The notes below the pieces were generated by a model. That model worked only from the letters and a program-made list of their open reading frames with translations, did no database searches and was not told the origin of the DNA. From assembly GCF_030409635.1 (NCBI RefSeq), contig NZ_JAUFQF010000004.1, forward strand, positions 964,241 to 1,028,240: a stretch of DNA of 64,000 nt. The letters run 5' to 3'. Shown here in pieces: positions 49,323 through 60,368 of the stretch. How positions within the stretch are numbered: the first letter of the stretch is position 1; the number at the start of each line of letters is the position of its first letter. Origin of the DNA: Vibrio agarivorans. Its GTDB lineage: Bacteria > Pseudomonadota > Gammaproteobacteria > Enterobacterales > Vibrionaceae. A program made the translations under genes and the position numbers.

Positions 49323-51518
49323 ATGCGCCCATCTATTGCTCGTGTATCTTTGCCAGTACCTCTGGACAGATCGTTTGATTATTTAATTCCTGCTCACCTT
49401 TTTCCGGTGATTGGCGGGCGAGTAGCCGTGCCGTTTGGACCCAAAACCATGATTGGTATTGTGACGGCTTTTGCTAGCGAGTCAGAGTTCGACAAACTGA
49501 AATCGATTAAGCAGGTGCTAGATGCTGAGCCGTTGTGGCCTGACTCTCTGTTCCAGCTTTTAACTTGGTGCAGTCAGTACTATCAATACCCATTGGGTGA
49601 TACGCTCGCCAATGCAATGCCAGCGGCACTGAAAAAAGGCAAGCCTGCACAAGTGGAAGCGATTGTTGAGTGGCACCTTACAGAGGAAGGACGCACTCAA
49701 TTAATGGCCGGCGTTGGCCGTGCAAAAAAACAAGCGTTAGCACTACAGTTGCTTGAGTCGGGCGGCTTAACCCGAGAGAAATTGAATGATGCGGGCGTTT
49801 CAACCAGCGTCACAAAAGCCCTTGAAGAAAAAGGCTGGATTGCCGCGCAATCGAGATTACCCCAAATTCAACCTTGGGGAGCTCAGGTTGAGCGAGAGGT
49901 AGAAAAACCAAAGCTGAATGAAGAGCAAGCCGTGGCGATTGCGAGTGTCAATCACCGTCAGAGTTACGGCTGTTTTTTGCTCGAGGGGGTGACGGGCTCG
50001 GGCAAGACCGAGGTTTATCTTAATCTGATAAAGCCGGTGCTAGAGCGCGGACAGCAAGCTTTGGTTTTGGTGCCGGAAATCGGCCTGACCCCGCAAACTA
50101 TCGAACGTTTTGCTTCACGATTTAATGTGCCTGTCACAGTTGTGCACTCTAATCTCAACGAAACTGAGCGCCTCAATGCTTGGTTGGCTGCTCGCGATAG
50201 GGCATGTGGCATTGTGATCGGTACGCGCTCAGCACTGCTAACCCCATTTGCTGACCTCGGTATCATCATTGTCGATGAAGAGCATGACAGCTCTTATAAG
50301 CAGCAAGATAGCCTACGTTACCACGCGCGCGATGTCGCTATTATGCGAGCCAACAAAGAGGGCATTCCGATTGTTCTTGGCTCAGCGACCCCAGCGCTTG
50401 AAACGCTACACAATGCGCGTACAGGAAAATACAGCCACTTGCATTTAACGCAGCGAGCAGGCTCGGCAAAACCGACGACCAATAAGGTTCTTGATATTAA
50501 GGGGCTTTATTTGGAAGGGGGCTTGTCGGCGCCACTCATCGCAGAGATGCGTAAACACCTTGAAGCGGGTAATCAGGTGTTATTGTTTCTCAACCGCCGC
50601 GGTTTTTCGCCAGCTTTGATGTGTCATGAGTGTGGCTGGATCGCGGAGTGTCATCGCTGTGAGGCGTATTACACCTATCACCAAAATAGCAATGAGATTC
50701 GATGTCATCACTGTGGTTCACAACGCCCGGTGATTCATCAGTGTCAGGGGTGTGGTAGCTCGCACCTTGTGACTGTCGGAGTGGGGACTGAACAGTTAGA
50801 GACACAGCTAAACAGCTTGTTCCCAGATTACAGCGCCATTCGTATTGATCGTGACAGCACGCGTCGAAAAGGCAGCCTTGAACAGGCGCTAGAGTCGATT
50901 CGCAACAACGATCATCAGATATTGATTGGCACACAAATGCTGGCTAAAGGGCACCATTTTCCCAATGTGACCCTAGTGGCCCTGTTAGATGTCGACGGCT
51001 CGTTGTATAGCAGTGATTTTCGTGCTTCAGAGCGCTTAGCTCAGCTCTTTATTCAAGTCGCAGGCCGAGCAGGCCGAGCCAGTAAGCGTGGTGAAGTGAT
51101 TTTGCAAACGCACCACCCAGAGCATCCGTTGCTGCAAGCACTGCTGACTCAAGGCTATAGCCAATTTGCGGATACGGCTCTGCAAGAGCGCAAAATGGCT
51201 CTGCTACCGCCTTATAGCTTTTTAACCTTGTTTAAAGCGGAAGCGAACGACAATCAGATGGTTGAGCAGTTTTTGCGTCAAGTGCGCCACACCCTAGAAG
51301 CACATCCGCTGTATTCTCAAGGAGATGTTGTACTTGGGCCGACACCAGCACCGCTGTCAAAGCGAGCGGGGAAATATCGCTGGCAGCTACTATTACAAAC
51401 GCAATCCCGCGCTCAGATGCAGCGATTGCTCTCTAGCGCTAAGCCTGCCATTGGGCTTTTGCCATTGGCGAAAAAAGTGCGTTGGAGCTTAGATATTGAG
51501 CCACAAGACCTCAGCTAA
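49323..51518 (+). CDS. priA: Primosomal protein N' (replication-restart helicase)
   Basis: 731 residues, the expected size. N-terminal DNA-binding part (RVSLPVPLDRSFDYLIP), Walker A GVTGSGKTEVYL, DEEHDSSYKQQ, LGSATPALET, zinc cysteines in CHECGWIAECHRCEAYY and RCHHCGSQRP / CQGCGSS, GTEQLETQL, GTQMLAKGHHFPNVTLV and QVAGRAGRA. PriA reloads the replicative helicase at stalled forks. No ribosome site stronger than GTCAGTCC before the ATG. Confidence 0.97.
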   Translation: MRPSIARVSLPVPLDRSFDYLIPAHLFPVIGGRVAVPFGPKTMIGIVTAFASESEFDKLKSIKQVLDAEPLWPDSLFQLLTWCSQYYQYPLGDTLANAMPAALKKGKPAQVEAIVEWHLTEEGRTQLMAGVGRAKKQALALQLLESGGLTREKLNDAGVSTSVTKALEEKGWIAAQSRLPQIQPWGAQVEREVEKPKLNEEQAVAIASVNHRQSYGCFLLEGVTGSGKTEVYLNLIKPVLERGQQALVLVPEIGLTPQTIERFASRFNVPVTVVHSNLNETERLNAWLAARDRACGIVIGTRSALLTPFADLGIIIVDEEHDSSYKQQDSLRYHARDVAIMRANKEGIPIVLGSATPALETLHNARTGKYSHLHLTQRAGSAKPTTNKVLDIKGLYLEGGLSAPLIAEMRKHLEAGNQVLLFLNRRGFSPALMCHECGWIAECHRCEAYYTYHQNSNEIRCHHCGSQRPVIHQCQGCGSSHLVTVGVGTEQLETQLNSLFPDYSAIRIDRDSTRRKGSLEQALESIRNNDHQILIGTQMLAKGHHFPNVTLVALLDVDGSLYSSDFRASERLAQLFIQVAGRAGRASKRGEVILQTHHPEHPLLQALLTQGYSQFADTALQERKMALLPPYSFLTLFKAEANDNQMVEQFLRQVRHTLEAHPLYSQGDVVLGPTPAPLSKRAGKYRWQLLLQTQSRAQMQRLLSSAKPAIGLLPLAKKVRWSLDIEPQDLS

Positions 51519-51675
51519 CGGCGATATGCCATTAGTTGATCTGTTGTGTTGTGAGTCATATCACCTTTTTACTGAAAGAAATGTTAATCACCCCGTAACA
51601 TTAAATTCGTAAATACATACACTAATTGTTTGCTACGGAGTAAAAATTGAAGATGAAAACGAGAGGACAGATGTA

Positions 51676-52683
51676 ATGGCGACAATGAAGGATGTTGCTT
51701 TATTGGCAGGCGTTTCGACTGCTACGGTGTCCCGTGCATTGATGAACCCTGAGAAAGTCTCAGCAGCAACGCGAGAGAAGGTCGAAGATGCCGTAATGGA
51801 GTCGGGTTATTCACCAAACTCTTTAGCGCGTAATCTGCGTCGCAATGAATCAAAAACGATTGTCGCGATTGTGCCTGATATCTGTGACCCGTATTTCTCA
51901 GAGATCATTCGTGGTATTGAAGATGCCGCAATGGAGCATGGATACCTAGTATTACTAGGTGATAGTGGCCAACAGAAGAAGCGCGAATCTTCTTTTGTAA
52001 ACCTTGTCTTCACCAAGCAAGCAGATGGTATGTTGCTGCTAGGTTCAGACTTGCCTTTTGATGTGAGTAAATCAGAGCAAAAAAACCTGCCGCCGATGGT
52101 GATGGCGTGTGAATATGCCCCAGAGCTTGAACTGCCAACGGTGCATATTGATAACCTGACGTCTGCCTTTGAGGCCGTGAATTACCTGACACAACTTGGC
52201 CATAAGAAAGTGGCGCAGATTTCAGGTCCTAACACGTCTACGCTATGTCAGTTCCGTCATCAAGGGTATCAGCAAGCCTTGCGTCGAGCAGGCCTAGAGA
52301 TGAAGCCTGAATATGTAGAGTATTGTGATTTCAACTTTGAGGGTGGCGTGAAAGGCGTGCGTAAGCTGCTGTCTAATTCAGAGCCGCCGACTGCGATTTT
52401 CTGTCACTGTGATACGCAAGCTATTGGCGCTATTCAGGAAGCGAAACGTCTTGGTTTCCGCGTTCCGCAAGACTTGTCTGTTGTCGGTTTTGATAACATC
52501 GACTTTGGCTTGTATTGCGATCCACCATTAACGACAGTCGCTCAACCACGCTATGAAATTGGCCGTCAAACCATGCTCATGATGCTGGAAGTATTGCGTG
52601 GTCATGATGTTCGAGCAGGGTCTCGTTTACTTGAGACTGAGCTGGTGATTCGTGACAGTGCTGCGCCACCAAGATTGGTTTAG
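51676..52683 (+). CDS. cytR: LacI-family transcriptional repressor CytR
   Basis: 335 residues. Helix-turn-helix MKDVALLAGVSTATVSRALM (residues 3-22), hinge SPNSLARNLRRNESKTI, then a sugar-type effector domain with GFDNIDFGLYCDPPLTTVAQP. CytR controls nucleoside uptake and, in vibrios, competence and biofilm genes, often with CRP. The priA-cytR-ftsN order is the same as in E. coli and V. cholerae. Family certain; the name depends on synteny. Confidence 0.92.
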   Translation: MATMKDVALLAGVSTATVSRALMNPEKVSAATREKVEDAVMESGYSPNSLARNLRRNESKTIVAIVPDICDPYFSEIIRGIEDAAMEHGYLVLLGDSGQQKKRESSFVNLVFTKQADGMLLLGSDLPFDVSKSEQKNLPPMVMACEYAPELELPTVHIDNLTSAFEAVNYLTQLGHKKVAQISGPNTSTLCQFRHQGYQQALRRAGLEMKPEYVEYCDFNFEGGVKGVRKLLSNSEPPTAIFCHCDTQAIGAIQEAKRLGFRVPQDLSVVGFDNIDFGLYCDPPLTTVAQPRYEIGRQTMLMMLEVLRGHDVRAGSRLLETELVIRDSAAPPRLV

Positions 52684-52834
52684 ATTCTGTCGATGCAAGT
52701 GTCAGAATTCTCGCAATTTTGCACCAAATAGAACCGGTTGCCCGTTTTTGTCCCCCTTTTCCGGTTAAGTCTGTTCTAGAACGGCATTCTGCTTTACCAT
52801 GCGGAATGTCGTTCACCAATTTATATTATTTGCT

Positions 52835-53380
52835 GTGGCAAAAGATTACGTAAAACGTGGCCGAGGGACACCCAAGCGGCCAACCAAACGCTCCACTCCA
52901 CGACGTAAACCGTGGCGTAGTGGGCTTCTCGCGATCCTATTACTTGGCATTTTCAGCTATGGGTTGTACCTATTAGGTCAAGACCCAGAGCCACAAGCGC
53001 CTGTCGCTGTTCAACCTAAGCCTCAGCCGAAGCCGGTACCAAAACCGAAAAAGGTGTTGCCGCCTAAGCCTGAAGAGAAGTGGGATTACGTAGAGACACT
53101 GCCTAATCGCCAGATTGAAGTGGAAGCCAAAGAGCTACAGGTTTCTGATATTCCTTATATCATGCAATGTGGCGCTTATAAGTCTCTTGAGCAAGCCGAG
53201 TCGCGTAAGCTAGATATCGCTTTCCAAGGCATAGAAAGCAAGGTGCGTAAAACCGAAGGCAGCAGTTGGTATCGTGTTGTGCTGGGCCCTTATGACATGA
53301 AGCGTGATGCGGAGCGAGATAGGCATCGTCTAGAGCGCGCTAAGATTGAGCCTTGCGCGATTTGGAAAGATTCGCAGTAG
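52835..53380 (+). CDS. ftsN: Cell division protein FtsN
   Basis: 181 residues from the GTG at 52835 (VAKDYVKRGRG), chosen by likeness to the E. coli N-terminus (MAQRDYVRR); no good ribosome site is visible. A basic cytoplasmic stretch, one membrane helix (about 32-52, SGLLAILLLGIFSYGLYLLG), a Pro/Lys linker and a C-terminal SPOR domain (IPYIMQCGAYKSLEQAE, YRVVLGPYDMKRDAERDRH) follow. FtsN triggers septal peptidoglycan synthesis. It is shorter than E. coli FtsN because the periplasmic linker is reduced. Confidence 0.92.
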   Translation: MAKDYVKRGRGTPKRPTKRSTPRRKPWRSGLLAILLLGIFSYGLYLLGQDPEPQAPVAVQPKPQPKPVPKPKKVLPPKPEEKWDYVETLPNRQIEVEAKELQVSDIPYIMQCGAYKSLEQAESRKLDIAFQGIESKVRKTEGSSWYRVVLGPYDMKRDAERDRHRLERAKIEPCAIWKDSQ

Positions 53381-53387
53381 TTTCTAT

Positions 53388-53417
53388 AGCCCACTCAAAT
53401 GAGTGGGCTTTATTTTT
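53388..53417 (+). terminator. Terminator after ftsN
   Basis: Stem AGCCCACTCA / TGAGTGGGCT followed by TTATTTTT. Confidence 0.85.
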
Positions 53418-53456
53418 AGGAAACGAGTAAGTGCCTAATTGACGGTCTGTTTCAAA

Positions 53457-53539
53457 TGTCATTCTGAACTCGTTTCAGAATCTACTATCAGTGTGTAGGG
53501 AACGTATGGTTAGATGCTGAAATGAATTCAGCATGACGT
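53457..53539. repeat. Imperfect palindromic repeat (REP/MITE-like)
   Basis: Left arm TGTCATTCTGAACTCGTTTC... (53457-53483) and right arm ending ATTCAGCATGAC (53512-53539) are near reverse complements, 27 bases each, with a 28-base middle. This form (TCATNCTGAA ... TTCAGNATGA) resembles short dispersed repeats in vibrio intergenic regions. No reading frame is present in 53381-53673. Confidence 0.6.
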
Positions 53540-53602
53540 TTTCTTCATGATCATGCGTATTTAACTCTGATGACCAATAGGTCATCCGTTAAAACCGCAC
53601 CC

Positions 53603-53631
53603 CTTGAATTTTCTGCCCCATATCCTCATAT
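53603..53631 (+). promoter_or_regulatory. Heat-shock (sigma-32) promoter of hslVU
   Basis: CTTGAAT at 53603-53609 and CCTCATAT at 53624-53631 are 14 bases apart, close to the sigma-32 consensus (CTTGAAA, N13-14, CCCCATNT). It lies about 45 bases before the hslV start, and hslVU is a heat-shock operon in E. coli. Confidence 0.72.
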
Positions 53632-53673
53632 AATCCTTATATCCAATGTGAATTCAAATATAAGGCCTGACTC

Positions 53674-54213
53674 ATGACTACGATTGTATCTGTTCGCCGT
53701 AATAATAAAGTGGTTATCGCCGGTGATGGACAAGTGTCACTTGGCAACACTGTGATGAAGGGCAATGCGCGTAAAGTTCGCCGCCTATACAACAACAAAG
53801 TACTGGCTGGTTTTGCTGGTGGTACGGCAGATGCGTTCACGCTATTTGAACGCTTTGAAAGTAAACTGCAGATGCACCAAGGTCATTTGACCAAAGCGGC
53901 TGTTGAGCTTGCAAAAGATTGGCGTAGTGATCGTGCACTGCGTAAGTTAGAAGCGCTATTGGCGGTGGCTGATGAAACGGCTTCTCTGATCATCACGGGT
54001 AACGGTGATGTGGTTCAGCCAGAAAACGACCTGATCGCGATTGGTTCAGGTGGTAACTTTGCTCAAGCTGCTGCGACAGCGCTACTTGAGAACACAGATT
54101 TAGACGCGAAAGAGATCGCGGAGAAATCATTAAAAATCGCTGGTGACATCTGTGTATTCACCAACCATCACCACACTATCGAAGAACTAGAAACACCGGC
54201 GCAAGCTGAATAA
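53674..54213 (+). CDS. hslV: ATP-dependent protease peptidase subunit HslV
   Basis: 179 residues. [24 protein letters not shown]: removal of the initiator Met exposes Thr2, the catalytic nucleophile of this proteasome-like enzyme; Lys in the [10 protein letters not shown] region and the [13 protein letters not shown] loop fit. HslV forms a double hexameric ring that degrades proteins unfolded by HslU. Spaced 46 bases from hslU. Confidence 0.98.
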   Translation: MTTIVSVRRNNKVVIAGDGQVSLGNTVMKGNARKVRRLYNNKVLAGFAGGTADAFTLFERFESKLQMHQGHLTKAAVELAKDWRSDRALRKLEALLAVADETASLIITGNGDVVQPENDLIAIGSGGNFAQAAATALLENTDLDAKEIAEKSLKIAGDICVFTNHHHTIEELETPAQAE

Positions 54214-54259
54214 TCCCAAGATAGTCGTGTTTGCTGTTTTAACGAATTAAGGAATCCCT

Positions 54260-55591
54260 ATGTCTGAAATGACTCCTCGCGAAATTGTTCATGAACTGAA
54301 CCGCCATATTATTGGCCAAGACAATGCAAAGCGCTCGGTAGCGATTGCACTGCGTAACCGCTGGCGCCGTATGCAGCTCGAAGAGAGCTTACGTGCAGAA
54401 GTGACACCAAAGAACATTCTAATGATTGGCCCTACAGGTGTTGGTAAAACTGAGATTGCTCGTCGCCTAGCGAAACTTGCTAACGCGCCATTCATTAAGG
54501 TAGAAGCGACAAAATTCACCGAAGTGGGTTATGTTGGCAAAGAAGTGGAAACCATTATTCGTGATCTGACGGATGTGGCAATCAAGATGACGCATCAGCA
54601 AGCGATGGAAAAAGTAAAATTCCGCGCCGAAGAGCAAGCGGAAGAGCGTGTGCTTGATGCACTGTTGCCACCAGCACGTGATGCTTGGGGTCAAAACGAA
54701 CAGACAGAAGACAACTCAAATACTCGTCAAATCTTCCGCAAGAAGCTGCGTGAAGGCAAGCTGGACGACAAAGAGATCGAGATTGATATCGCTGCGCCGC
54801 AAATGGGTGTTGAGATCATGGCGCCTCCTGGCATGGAAGAGATGACCAACCAGTTACAAGGTATGTTCCAAAACCTAGCAGGCGACACTACGAAGAAGCG
54901 CAAGCTGAAGATCAAAGATGCCTTCAAAGCACTGACTGAAGAAGAAGCGGCGAAGCTGGTGAATCAAGAAGAGCTGAAAGAAAGCGCAATCAGCAACGTT
55001 GAAAACAACGGCATCGTGTTTATCGATGAGATCGACAAAATCTGTAAGCGTGGCGAAAGCTCTGGCCCAGATGTATCGCGTGAGGGTGTTCAGCGTGATC
55101 TGTTGCCTCTTATTGAAGGTAGCACGGTTTCAACTAAGCACGGTATGGTGAAAACCGACCACATCTTGTTCATCACTTCAGGTGCATTCCAAGTAGCGAA
55201 ACCATCAGATTTGATCCCTGAACTGCAAGGCCGTCTACCGATCCGCGTTGAACTTGAAGCACTATCAAGCCATGACTTTAAACGTATTCTTACTGAGCCA
55301 AAAGCATCATTGACGGAGCAGTACACTGCGTTGATGAAGACTGAAGACGTCAACGTCAGCTTCACAGAAGATGGCATCAATCAGATTGCTGATGCAGCTT
55401 GGCAGGTGAATGAAACGACAGAGAACATCGGTGCGCGCCGTCTGCATACGGTTATGGAGCGCTTGATGGATGAGATCTCATTCGAGGCGACCGACAAAGC
55501 GGGCAGTGAGCTAGTGATTGACCAAGCGTACGTGAAAGCCAAGCTCGGTGAGCTAGTAGAAGATGAAGATCTAAGCCGCTTTATTCTTTAA
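54260..55591 (+). CDS. hslU: ATP-dependent unfoldase subunit HslU
   Basis: 443 residues. [20 protein letters not shown], Walker [17 protein letters not shown], pore motif [12 protein letters not shown]-domain about 110-240, Walker [11 protein letters not shown], sensor [13 protein letters not shown] and the C-terminal LSRFIL that docks in HslV. With HslV it removes misfolded proteins and regulators. A strong terminator follows. Confidence 0.98.
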   Translation: MSEMTPREIVHELNRHIIGQDNAKRSVAIALRNRWRRMQLEESLRAEVTPKNILMIGPTGVGKTEIARRLAKLANAPFIKVEATKFTEVGYVGKEVETIIRDLTDVAIKMTHQQAMEKVKFRAEEQAEERVLDALLPPARDAWGQNEQTEDNSNTRQIFRKKLREGKLDDKEIEIDIAAPQMGVEIMAPPGMEEMTNQLQGMFQNLAGDTTKKRKLKIKDAFKALTEEEAAKLVNQEELKESAISNVENNGIVFIDEIDKICKRGESSGPDVSREGVQRDLLPLIEGSTVSTKHGMVKTDHILFITSGAFQVAKPSDLIPELQGRLPIRVELEALSSHDFKRILTEPKASLTEQYTALMKTEDVNVSFTEDGINQIADAAWQVNETTENIGARRLHTVMERLMDEISFEATDKAGSELVIDQAYVKAKLGELVEDEDLSRFIL

Positions 55592-55612
55592 TCGATAGTG
55601 ATATTGAACCGA

Positions 55613-55642
55613 AAAAAGAGATGCCAAAGGGCATCTCTTTTT
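55613..55642 (+). terminator. Bidirectional terminator between hslU and frdD
   Basis: Stem AAAGAGATGCC / GGCATCTCTTT flanked by A6 and T5; serves the convergent hslVU and frd operons. Confidence 0.88.
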
Positions 55643-55661
55643 CATTCCAGCAAGTGAATAC

Positions 55662-56033
55662 TTAAACCATCAAAACAAAGATGATAGCTAGCAAAGTAAT
55701 CGCTGAAGCCACCCAGTAGCAGGCAATCTTGCCTACCACGCCGGTGTGGATTTTAAGGTCGTGCATGCCGTGATGTAGGCGGTGCATCGCATGCCACATT
55801 GGCAGAGCGAGCGTTGCAATAATAAACAGACCGCCAATAATGGTGCTGGCAAAGCTTGAAACGCGTTCGTAATCAAACTCAACCAATCCCATCGGTACAA
55901 GAACACCGATAACGAAGATGGTGATTGGCGTTAGCATCGCAAACCACGTGCCGCCTGCGCCGAATAGGCCCCACCAGATAGGCTCGTCTGAGCGTTTTGG
56001 TGCCGTATCTACCTTAGTGTTGGTATGACTCAC
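55662..56033 (-). CDS. frdD: Fumarate reductase membrane subunit D
   Basis: 123 residues from a GTG at 56033 (VSHTNTKVD), chosen because AAGGAG is six bases upstream. Conserved [18 protein letters not shown], then three membrane helices, with [14 protein letters not shown] in the middle. With FrdC it anchors the catalytic dimer and binds menaquinol. Last gene of frdABCD. Confidence 0.95.
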   Translation of the reverse strand: MSHTNTKVDTAPKRSDEPIWWGLFGAGGTWFAMLTPITIFVIGVLVPMGLVEFDYERVSSFASTIIGGLFIIATLALPMWHAMHRLHHGMHDLKIHTGVVGKIACYWVASAITLLAIIFVLMV

Positions 56034-56043
56034 AATAAACTCC

Positions 56044-56427
56044 TTAGACAATAATCAGTACGACAAGTGAAATGAAAGCAACCGCCGCCCATTGAGCTAG
56101 CACGATAAGTTTCTTCTCTACCGGTTTGCCTTTGATTTTAATCGGCATTACCTGAGGCATCATGCTAAAGAAGGTGTGCGCGTGGAACAAACTGCCTGCC
56201 AGCGCAACGATATTAATAGCGATCACCACTGGGTTTGCCATAAAGCCGAGCCAAGTTTCCCAAGCTTCAGGACCTTTCACTAGTGCACCCATACCTACGG
56301 TAAGGAACAGAGTGAATAAAATCAGGGGCAGAATCGTTGCTTCACGCAGCATATAGAAGCGATAGAAAGCGTGGCCTTTCCACCAAGTTCGCTTTACTTC
56401 GCGTACATACGGTTTACGGTTACTCAT
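56044..56427 (-). CDS. frdC: Fumarate reductase membrane subunit C
   Basis: 127 residues: [30 protein letters not shown], then three membrane helices including [17 protein letters not shown]. Quinol-binding anchor subunit with FrdD. Starts two bases after frdB. Confidence 0.95.
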   Translation of the reverse strand: MSNRKPYVREVKRTWWKGHAFYRFYMLREATILPLILFTLFLTVGMGALVKGPEAWETWLGFMANPVVIAINIVALAGSLFHAHTFFSMMPQVMPIKIKGKPVEKKLIVLAQWAAVAFISLVVLIIV

Positions 56428-56429
56428 GA

Positions 56430-57188
56430 TTACGCCTCCTCTTTTACTGGTTTGCCATCGGGTTTTAGCATCGCAATCACAAAGTCCATCGACGATGCGA
56501 CTTTGCCTTGGTTAACCGCTGCCGCAGGGTCAACATTCTTCGGACAAACCTCAGAACAGTAACCAACGAACGTACAACCCCAAGCACCATTCTCACCGTT
56601 GATCATTGGCATACGCTCTGCTGCGCCATTGTCACGGCTATCCAGGTTGTAGCGGTGTGCTAGTGTCAATGCCGCTGGGCCAATGAATTCAGGATTCAAA
56701 CCAAACTGTGGACACGCTGCGTAGCAAAGGCCGCAGTTGATGCAGCCTGCAAATTGCTTGTACTTGGCCATCTGCTCAGGTGTTTGAATATTGGTGCCAT
56801 CTTCTGGTGTACGATCGTTGCCAATGATATACGGCTTAATTGCTTCTAGGCGCTCAATGAATGGCGTCATATCGACAATCAAGTCTTTCTCAATTGGGAA
56901 GTTCGCTAGTGGCTCAAGCTTGACGCCATTCGGGTAGTCACGCAGGAAGCTCTTACATGCCAGTTTTGGCACACCATCGACCATGATGCCGCATGAACCA
57001 CAGATCGCCATGCGACAAGACCAGCGGTAAGACAGGTTCTTATCGAGGTTATCTTTGATGTAGCCGATAGCATCAAGAATCGACATAGTTTCATCGAAAG
57101 GTACTTCAAACGTCTGGAAGAACGGTTCCGAATCGCGCTCTGGGTCATAACGCAGAATTTCGACTTTCTGAATACGATTAGGTGACAT
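56430..57188 (-). CDS. frdB: Fumarate reductase iron-sulfur subunit
   Basis: 252 residues. N-terminal 2Fe-2S site [13 protein letters not shown] (plus a later Cys, KLACKSF), then the 4Fe-4S and 3Fe-4S clusters in [15 protein letters not shown] and [17 protein letters not shown]. It passes electrons from menaquinol to FrdA. Its start overlaps the frdA stop by one base (TAATG). Confidence 0.97.
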   Translation of the reverse strand: MSPNRIQKVEILRYDPERDSEPFFQTFEVPFDETMSILDAIGYIKDNLDKNLSYRWSCRMAICGSCGIMVDGVPKLACKSFLRDYPNGVKLEPLANFPIEKDLIVDMTPFIERLEAIKPYIIGNDRTPEDGTNIQTPEQMAKYKQFAGCINCGLCYAACPQFGLNPEFIGPAALTLAHRYNLDSRDNGAAERMPMINGENGAWGCTFVGYCSEVCPKNVDPAAAVNQGKVASSMDFVIAMLKPDGKPVKEEA

Positions 57189-59017
57189 TATGCTTGCTCC
57201 TCTTCCTTCACGTCCGCTTGTTGTGCTTCCGCGGCCTTCTTCTCTTCTGCTGCTGCTTTTTCTGCGGCTTCACCGTACAGACGAGCTTTAGGTTGTGACT
57301 TAGTGATCGTCACATTGCTGTAGTCGATTTGTGGGTCGGCATCGGCTTGGTAGAACGCGAGCGAGTGTTTTAGGAACAGTTCGTCATCACGTTCAGTACA
57401 GCCTTCGTCGAGACGTTGGTGTGCGCCGCGAGACTCTTTACGTAAGATCGCAGAGTGAACCATAGCCTCAGCCACTTCTAAGCCGTAACCGACTTCAATC
57501 GCATAAAGTAGGTCAGTATTGAAGACCTTACCTTTGTCTTTGATACCAATTTTCTTATAGCGGGCTTTCAGCTCTTGCAGCTTTTCGATGGTTGCTTGCA
57601 TCAAGTCTTCTTGACGGTAGATACCACAGCCCGCTTCCATGGTGTGCCCCATTTCTGTACGGATATCTGCCCAGTTTTCATCGCCTTCTTGGTTGAGTAG
57701 TGCGTTGATGCGCTCTTCAACGGAGGCAACTTGCGCCTTAATGGCGTCTTCGTTCCAGCCCTTAAATTCATCAACACGCTTCACAGCGTTTTCACCCGCT
57801 ACGCGACCAAAGACAACAAACTCAGCCAGTGAGTTTGAACCAAGTCGGTTCGCACCGTGCAAACCAACCGAAGCACATTCACCGACGGCAAATAGACCTT
57901 TAATGCGAGTTTCACACTGTCCATCCGTTTCAATCCCGCCCATGGTATAGTGTACGGTAGGGCGAATTGGGATTGGCTCTTTGGCAGGGTCAACGTTGAC
58001 GTAGGCTTTTGATAGTTCACAGATGAACGGCAGACGCTCTTGCAGATACTCTTCACCTAGGTGAGTGAGGTCAAGGTGAACCACATCACCTAGCGGGTGT
58101 TTGATGGTGTTGCCTTTCTGTTGCTCGTGCCAGAACGCTTGTGACACCTTGTCGCGAGGGCCCAGTTCCATGTATTTGTTTTTCGGCTCGCCCACTGGGG
58201 TTTCAGGGCCCATGCCATAGTCTTGCAGATAACGGTAGCCGTTTTTATTGACAATAATACCGCCTTCACCGCGACAACCTTCTGTCATCAAGATGCCCGT
58301 GCCAGGTAGACCTGTTGGGTGGTATTGAACGAACTCCATATCACGCAGTGGCACGCCGTGGCGATAAGCCATTGCCATGCCGTCACCAGTGACGATGCCG
58401 CCATTAGTATTACAATGGTAAACGCGTCCAGCACCGCCTGTTGCTAGCACAACCGATTTTGCCTTGATGGTAACAAGTTCGCCTTCAGACATGTGAATCG
58501 CGATTAGGCCTTGAACTTCGCCTTCATCGACAATCAGGTCAACCACAAAGTACTCATCAAAGCGGTTGATGTTGCTGTACTTCATTGAGGTTTGGAATAG
58601 GGTGTGGAGCATGTGGAAGCCGGTTTTATCTGCCGCAAACCATGTGCGCTCAACCTTCATACCGCCGAAACGGCGCACGTTAACTTCGCCGTTTTCTTTG
58701 CGGCTCCATGGGCAGCCCCACTGTTCCATTTGAATCATTTCGCGGGTAGCGTTCTCAACGAAGTACTCCACCACGTCTTGCTCACACAGCCAGTCACCAC
58801 CACCAACGGTATCGTTGAAGTGATTATCGAGGCTGTCTTCATCTTTAATTACTGCTGCCGAGCCACCTTCTGCTGCAACGGTGTGCGAACGCATCGGGTA
58901 AACTTTAGAAATCAAAGCAATCTCTAGCTCAGGATTTGCTTCTGCCGCAGCAATTGCGGTTCTCAGACCAGCGCCGCCAGCGCCAATGACTGCGATATCT
59001 GTGGTAATTGTTTTCAC
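57188..59017 (-). CDS. frdA: Fumarate reductase flavoprotein subunit
   Basis: 609 residues. FAD-binding [20 protein letters not shown], the flavin-linking His in [37 protein letters not shown], the active-site Arg-rich [10 protein letters not shown] and [13 protein letters not shown]. It reduces fumarate to succinate as the end of anaerobic respiration. Tail Ala/Glu-rich. First gene of the operon; GGAGGATAACTGT lies before the ATG. Confidence 0.97.
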   Translation of the reverse strand: MKTITTDIAVIGAGGAGLRTAIAAAEANPELEIALISKVYPMRSHTVAAEGGSAAVIKDEDSLDNHFNDTVGGGDWLCEQDVVEYFVENATREMIQMEQWGCPWSRKENGEVNVRRFGGMKVERTWFAADKTGFHMLHTLFQTSMKYSNINRFDEYFVVDLIVDEGEVQGLIAIHMSEGELVTIKAKSVVLATGGAGRVYHCNTNGGIVTGDGMAMAYRHGVPLRDMEFVQYHPTGLPGTGILMTEGCRGEGGIIVNKNGYRYLQDYGMGPETPVGEPKNKYMELGPRDKVSQAFWHEQQKGNTIKHPLGDVVHLDLTHLGEEYLQERLPFICELSKAYVNVDPAKEPIPIRPTVHYTMGGIETDGQCETRIKGLFAVGECASVGLHGANRLGSNSLAEFVVFGRVAGENAVKRVDEFKGWNEDAIKAQVASVEERINALLNQEGDENWADIRTEMGHTMEAGCGIYRQEDLMQATIEKLQELKARYKKIGIKDKGKVFNTDLLYAIEVGYGLEVAEAMVHSAILRKESRGAHQRLDEGCTERDDELFLKHSLAFYQADADPQIDYSNVTITKSQPKARLYGEAAEKAAAEEKKAAEAQQADVKEEEQA

Positions 59018-59239
59018 AGTTATCCTCCAGTGTGTGTAAGTGAAATGGCGTTCTACTTCGCCCGTTTTGACATTGTTCTGTTATGCGAGCCTTATTGATA
59101 AGTGTATGAATTAAAAGGCTCATTATCGCCACCTATCCCAAAGTGGTAATCCAGTGTAAAAGACTCAGGTTAAGGAAAAATTGATTTACTTAGGTTTTTT
59201 ATTCGGTATTTATTCGCGCGATGCAAAATTTGAGTGATT

Positions 59240-59255
59240 TGTGATTGCTATCACC
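59240..59255. promoter_or_regulatory. CRP/FNR-type site between frdA and epmA
   Basis: TGTGATTGCTATCACC matches CRP (TGTGA-N6-TCACA, one base off) and the FNR core (TGAT-N4-ATCA). It lies 72 bases before epmA and 220 before frdA. Other sites in 59018-59326 are unclear; the gap has no gene. Confidence 0.5.
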
Positions 59256-59326
59256 GGTGGGTAAAGCTTGGGGTTAGTGAGCTTGAGGAGTAAACTGTCG
59301 CGGTTCTATATTGATGAGAAAATGTT

Positions 59327-60304
59327 ATGTCGACTTCTGTGGCTTGGCAGCCATCCGCTTCTATTGAGCAGCTTAAGCAGCGCGCTCAAATTCTAGGTCA
59401 AATCCGCCAGTTCTTTGCTCTGCGTGAGGTTATGGAGGTGGATACACCGGCCATGAGTCATGCCACGGTAACAGACATTCATCTGCATACGTTCAACACC
59501 GAATTTGTTGGCCCTGAATATGCCAAGGGGCAGACGCTCTATTTGATGACTAGCCCAGAGTTTCACATGAAACGTCTGCTTGCCGCGGGCAGTGGTTGCA
59601 TCTACCAAATCAATAAAGCCTTTCGTAACGAAGAGAATGGTCGCCACCATAACCCGGAATTCAGCATGCTTGAGTGGTATCGCGTTGGCTTTGATCATCA
59701 TAAGCTGATGGATGAGATGGATGAGTTACTACAGTTGGTATTGCAGTGCCAAGCTGCGCATCGCATGACCTACCAGCAGGCTTTTCTTGAGGTGTTGGGT
59801 GTGTGTCCTTTGGAAGCGTCAATGGATGAGTTGAAACGGGTTGCTTGCACGCTTGGTCTTGAAGATATTGCTATGCCAGAGCAAGACAGAGATACCTTGT
59901 TGCAGCTGTTATTTAGCATTGGTGTTGAAGTCAAGATTGGCCAAGATGCGCCGGCTTTTGTCTATGATTTTCCTGCCTCACAAGCGGCGCTGGCGAAAAT
60001 TAATCCCCAAGACGCACGTGTAGCGGATCGCTTTGAGGTCTATTTTAAAGGCATCGAGTTGGCAAACGGCTTCCATGAATTGGACAACCCGCAAGAGCAG
60101 CTCGCTCGCTTTGAACAGGACAACCATAAGCGATTAGCGATGGGTCTCAAACCACAACCGATAGATCATCATTTGATTGCGGCATTAGAAGCAGGACTGC
60201 CTGATTGTGCGGGCGTGGCGTTGGGGATTGATCGCTTAATCATGCTAGCGCTTGGTTGCAATCATATTGATCAAGTGACGGCCTTTGCCTTTCCACGTGC
60301 TTAG
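59327..60304 (+). CDS. epmA: EF-P--(R)-beta-lysine ligase EpmA (GenX/PoxA)
   Basis: 325 residues, a truncated class II lysyl-tRNA synthetase without the anticodon domain: [65 protein letters not shown] and [15 protein letters not shown]. It attaches (R)-beta-lysine to elongation factor P, which relieves stalling at prolines. Adjacent to frd as in many Gammaproteobacteria. Confidence 0.95.
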   Translation: MSTSVAWQPSASIEQLKQRAQILGQIRQFFALREVMEVDTPAMSHATVTDIHLHTFNTEFVGPEYAKGQTLYLMTSPEFHMKRLLAAGSGCIYQINKAFRNEENGRHHNPEFSMLEWYRVGFDHHKLMDEMDELLQLVLQCQAAHRMTYQQAFLEVLGVCPLEASMDELKRVACTLGLEDIAMPEQDRDTLLQLLFSIGVEVKIGQDAPAFVYDFPASQAALAKINPQDARVADRFEVYFKGIELANGFHELDNPQEQLARFEQDNHKRLAMGLKPQPIDHHLIAALEAGLPDCAGVALGIDRLIMLALGCNHIDQVTAFAFPRA

Positions 60305-60321
60305 TAACGGAAGGAAAAGGA

Positions 60322-60359
60322 AATAGAGGTGCCACCTTATGCAAAGCAGCACCTCTATT
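60322..60359. terminator. Hairpin between epmA and flhA
   Basis: Stem AATAGAGGTGC / GCACCTCTATT with a 16-base loop; no strong T-run. Marks the boundary between core genes and the flagellar genes. Confidence 0.6.
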
Positions 60360-60368
60360 AGGGGTGTT

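Noticed and set aside
53616..53620. CCCCATAT at 53617 as the sigma-32 -10 element of hslVU
   Set aside because: It is only six bases from CTTGAAT; the next match CCTCATAT at 53624 gives the correct 14-base spacing.
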